NCBI GenBank assembly: GCA_947041315.1
Contig: CAMRDW010000002.1
Coordinates: forward strand, 1 to 56,352
Length of the DNA stretch: 56,352 nucleotides
Direction of reading: 5' to 3'
From: an uncultured Enterovibrio sp.
GTDB lineage: Bacteria; Pseudomonadota; Gammaproteobacteria; Enterobacterales; Vibrionaceae
Both the position numbers and the translations under genes were made by a program. The first letter of the stretch is position 1; every line of letters starts with the position of its first letter. The notes beneath the pieces were generated by a model. That model did not search any database. It worked only from the letters and a program-made list of their open reading frames with translations, and was not told the DNA's origin. This document shows positions 54,757 through 56,352 of the stretch, piece after piece.

Positions 54757-55893
54757 TCACCCTGCTGCAGTCAGGATTTAAATTTACGCTGATGTTAGCT
54801 AAATAAGAAAAACTAATGCGCTCAGAACGATAAACCGATCCATCGACATCACTTATAATCAGTGATTGAAAATCAGCTCCTCTTGATGTCCATATAAATT
54901 CAAAATCAGGAACACCACTGGTTAATAAATAATCTTCGTAACCATCCCAGCCTTCATCGTCTGGTGTTTCGTTTTCTGGTAAATTACTGCCTTTATAAGC
55001 ATCTGTTTGGGTGAAAATCCAAACTAATTTGTTACTTTCACTAAACCTTGTCGTTGCCCTGAAATGAGTAATGAAGCATTATCCTTAGCATAGATAATTG
55101 CGTTATTATGAAACCAATCAACAGGATCTGTCACTAAATTATCTCTTCTATTTGCTTAAGAGGGGAAACATATCCTAAACACAAATAACTTCACCCGAGT
55201 CCCTCTTTAATTCAAAAACATGATCTTCAATTGTTGCACTTTCTGCTTTATTTACTGTAACGAAGATATCAGTATTCGGTTTTTCTACAATATCATGATG
55301 AACGCCGTTATAATTGTTTCTTAAATGCCAAATATTTTTTAATTCCCCCATCCAAGAATATTCAATAATCTTGCTTTTATTTAATAAGCCATAAGCGAGA
55401 TTTCCGTTATTAAGAGGGATTAATCCATACTTTTCTTCTTTTACATCTAAAAACCATCTAACGATCCATTTTCTGTCGACCATAAAAGGGGCTTGACTTG
55501 GACGGTAATTGATTAAGGTGAAATGATCAGTGTCATCACTCATTACATCGACATATAATCAGGTAATGTTTGTGTTTTTATTAATAAGGATTGATTTTTC
55601 ATCTTTATTAATAGATAGACTAATATTTTTTTCTGTATTTGCATAAAGCCCAATTAAATTAATGCTCTGTGATGAAGTCGGTGTTTTTGATTCTATTACT
55701 ATAGGATCATCACCATGAATCGTAATTTTAGCGCTTGAGTTATTTTTAGTGGAAAATTGAATGTTTGCAGTAAGAGGCGAATGTCCCGAAGGATTAAGTT
55801 GGTATTTAAGATCTCTGATCGAATTATTAGGTGATTCTTCTGATTCACTTACATTAATGTGAATTGATTGCACCCTATCAGTGACAGGAGTGC
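54743..55893 (-). pseudogene. Decayed aryl-sulfate sulfotransferase (ASST)-like gene
   Basis: The pieces read in order on the minus strand. The N-terminal beta domain (LNPSGHSPLTANIQFSTKNN, 55559-55893) is followed by an in-frame TGA (55559-55561). The propeller continues in the same frame (MVDRKWIVRWFLDVKEEKYG, NNGNLAYGLL, VHHDIVEKPNTDIFVTVNKA) to an in-frame TAG (55175-55177), probably once Trp in CVWDM. After two frameshifts (near 55150 and 55040) it continues DPVDWFHNNAIIYAKDNAS and KLVWIFTQTDAYKG to a stop in a repeat. ASSTs move sulfate between phenols in the periplasm. The signal peptide and start are missing, replaced by repeat DNA. The ASST call is from recognised motifs. Confidence 0.65.
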
Positions 55894-56151
55894 TATACCC
55901 GTCGCCTTTGAAGCTGAGTGGGTGTTGACTCGTGCACCGAAGCTCTAATAGCAATACACCTAAACAGATGCGTTGATAGACAGGGTAAAACCATTTAAGT
56001 GGAGGTTTCAAGGCCGAATATTGCAAACATAAAGTGTTCCCGTATAAACGCTTAGCTGCACGAGGTTCGCAGCGCCCAATCACATAGGGCATATCATGCT
56101 TGGGGGTTCAGTTGCTTGGTGCAAGCGCATCACTTTAATAACCTTGGGTAT
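55894..56151 (-). repeat. ERIC-like repeat split by a small insertion
   Basis: The left part (TATACCCGTCGCCTTTGAAG to about 55928) and right part (about 56065 to CCTTGGGTAT) together make about 122 bp of ERIC. A ~136-bp unrelated segment lies between them. Confidence 0.65.
55929..56064. mobile_element. Possible MITE-like insertion inside an ERIC
   Basis: The segment is flanked by perfect 8-bp inverted ends CTCGTGCA (55929-55936) and TGCACGAG (56057-56064), and has no coding capacity. No clear target duplication is visible, so it could also be a rearrangement. Confidence 0.35.
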
Positions 56152-56242
56152 CCTTGCCTATGCCTATGAGTGAAGGTGTTCATATAGAAAACGATATAAA
56201 GAGCTGACTTTGCCAGATAGATATCATGTTGTGGGGTTTTAG

Positions 56243-56352
56243 AAAATATGCCAAAAAAGAAATGTGGTAATAAAAAACGAAGGACCTTGTTTGAATTTCT
56301 ACAATAGCGCCTTTTCGCCAGAACAGATTTCAGGAAGGATGAAAATAGAAAA
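56243..56352 (+). mobile_element. Possible IS30-family transposase fragment at the window edge
   Basis: The last frame reads NFYNSAFSPEQISGRMKIE; SPEQISGR is the motif of IS30-type transposases before the catalytic domain. Codons just before it do not look like the family and follow a stop, so this may be a truncated or frameshifted copy. The right side lies outside the window. Confidence 0.4.

Overview
The window reads as a moderately AT-rich chromosomal segment of a marine, Vibrio/Shewanella-like gammaproteobacterium. The evidence is gene order and family content: fur, fldA, DUF2788, ybfF, seqA and pgm in the order seen in enteric bacteria, Vibrio and Shewanella; nhaB-dsbB divergent from fadR; prkA-yeaH-spoVR; yeaD-gapA next to msrB; a DUF2989 lipoprotein; and a FadR enlarged by an insertion as in Vibrio. 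The genus cannot be fixed from the sequence alone.

Layout. 0-10.4 kb: a surface acyltransferase, then core housekeeping genes (fur, flavodoxin, esterase, SeqA, phosphoglucomutase, a Nif3-like protein, YcgN, DusC). 10.4-18.4 kb: an accessory stretch with a secreted protein broken by a repeat, a eukaryotic-like RhoGAP-domain protein, an OleA-like thiolase, an SDR oxidoreductase, a small lipoprotein and a membrane protein, separated by long repeat-filled gaps. 18.5-31.7 kb: an HflX-type GTPase, a GntR/UTRA regulator, a DUF442-type phosphatase/sulfurtransferase, the ynjBCDF ABC-transporter operon, a two-gene fructose-type PTS (EIIB, and HPr-EI-EIIA) with no EIIC, and a lipoprotein GH92 alpha-mannosidase. 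32.3-39.6 kb: yajD, then a minus-strand operon made of a chitobiose-binding-type solute-binding protein, two permeases, an M17 aminopeptidase and a glycosylasparaginase. 40-53 kb: dsbB, nhaB, fadR, spoVR, yeaH, prkA, yeaD, gapA, msrB. 53-56.3 kb: a DUF2989 lipoprotein, a decayed aryl-sulfate sulfotransferase, and the edge of a possible IS30-type transposase.

Two themes stand out. First, about 33 full, shortened or decayed copies of a ~127-bp imperfect palindrome with tips TATACCC...GGGTATA fill almost every intergenic gap. Its size, tips and body match the ERIC (IRU) family. One copy interrupts a signal-peptide gene, and removing 125 bp restores the frame exactly. A second family (about 162 bp, terminal inverted repeats around ACCAATCCCATT) occurs three times, each time next to or fused to an ERIC.

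Second, the 29-40 kb region looks like a route for using N-glycoproteins. A surface or periplasmic alpha-mannosidase would trim mannose. An ABC importer, whose binding protein keeps the GlcNAc2-contacting residues of the Vibrio chitooligosaccharide-binding protein, would bring GlcNAc-Asn or chitobiosyl-Asn/peptides into the cell. A cytoplasmic aminopeptidase and glycosylasparaginase would then release amino acids, aspartate and GlcNAc. The importer ATPases and the PTS EIIC are not in the window. The functional links are inference from families and order.
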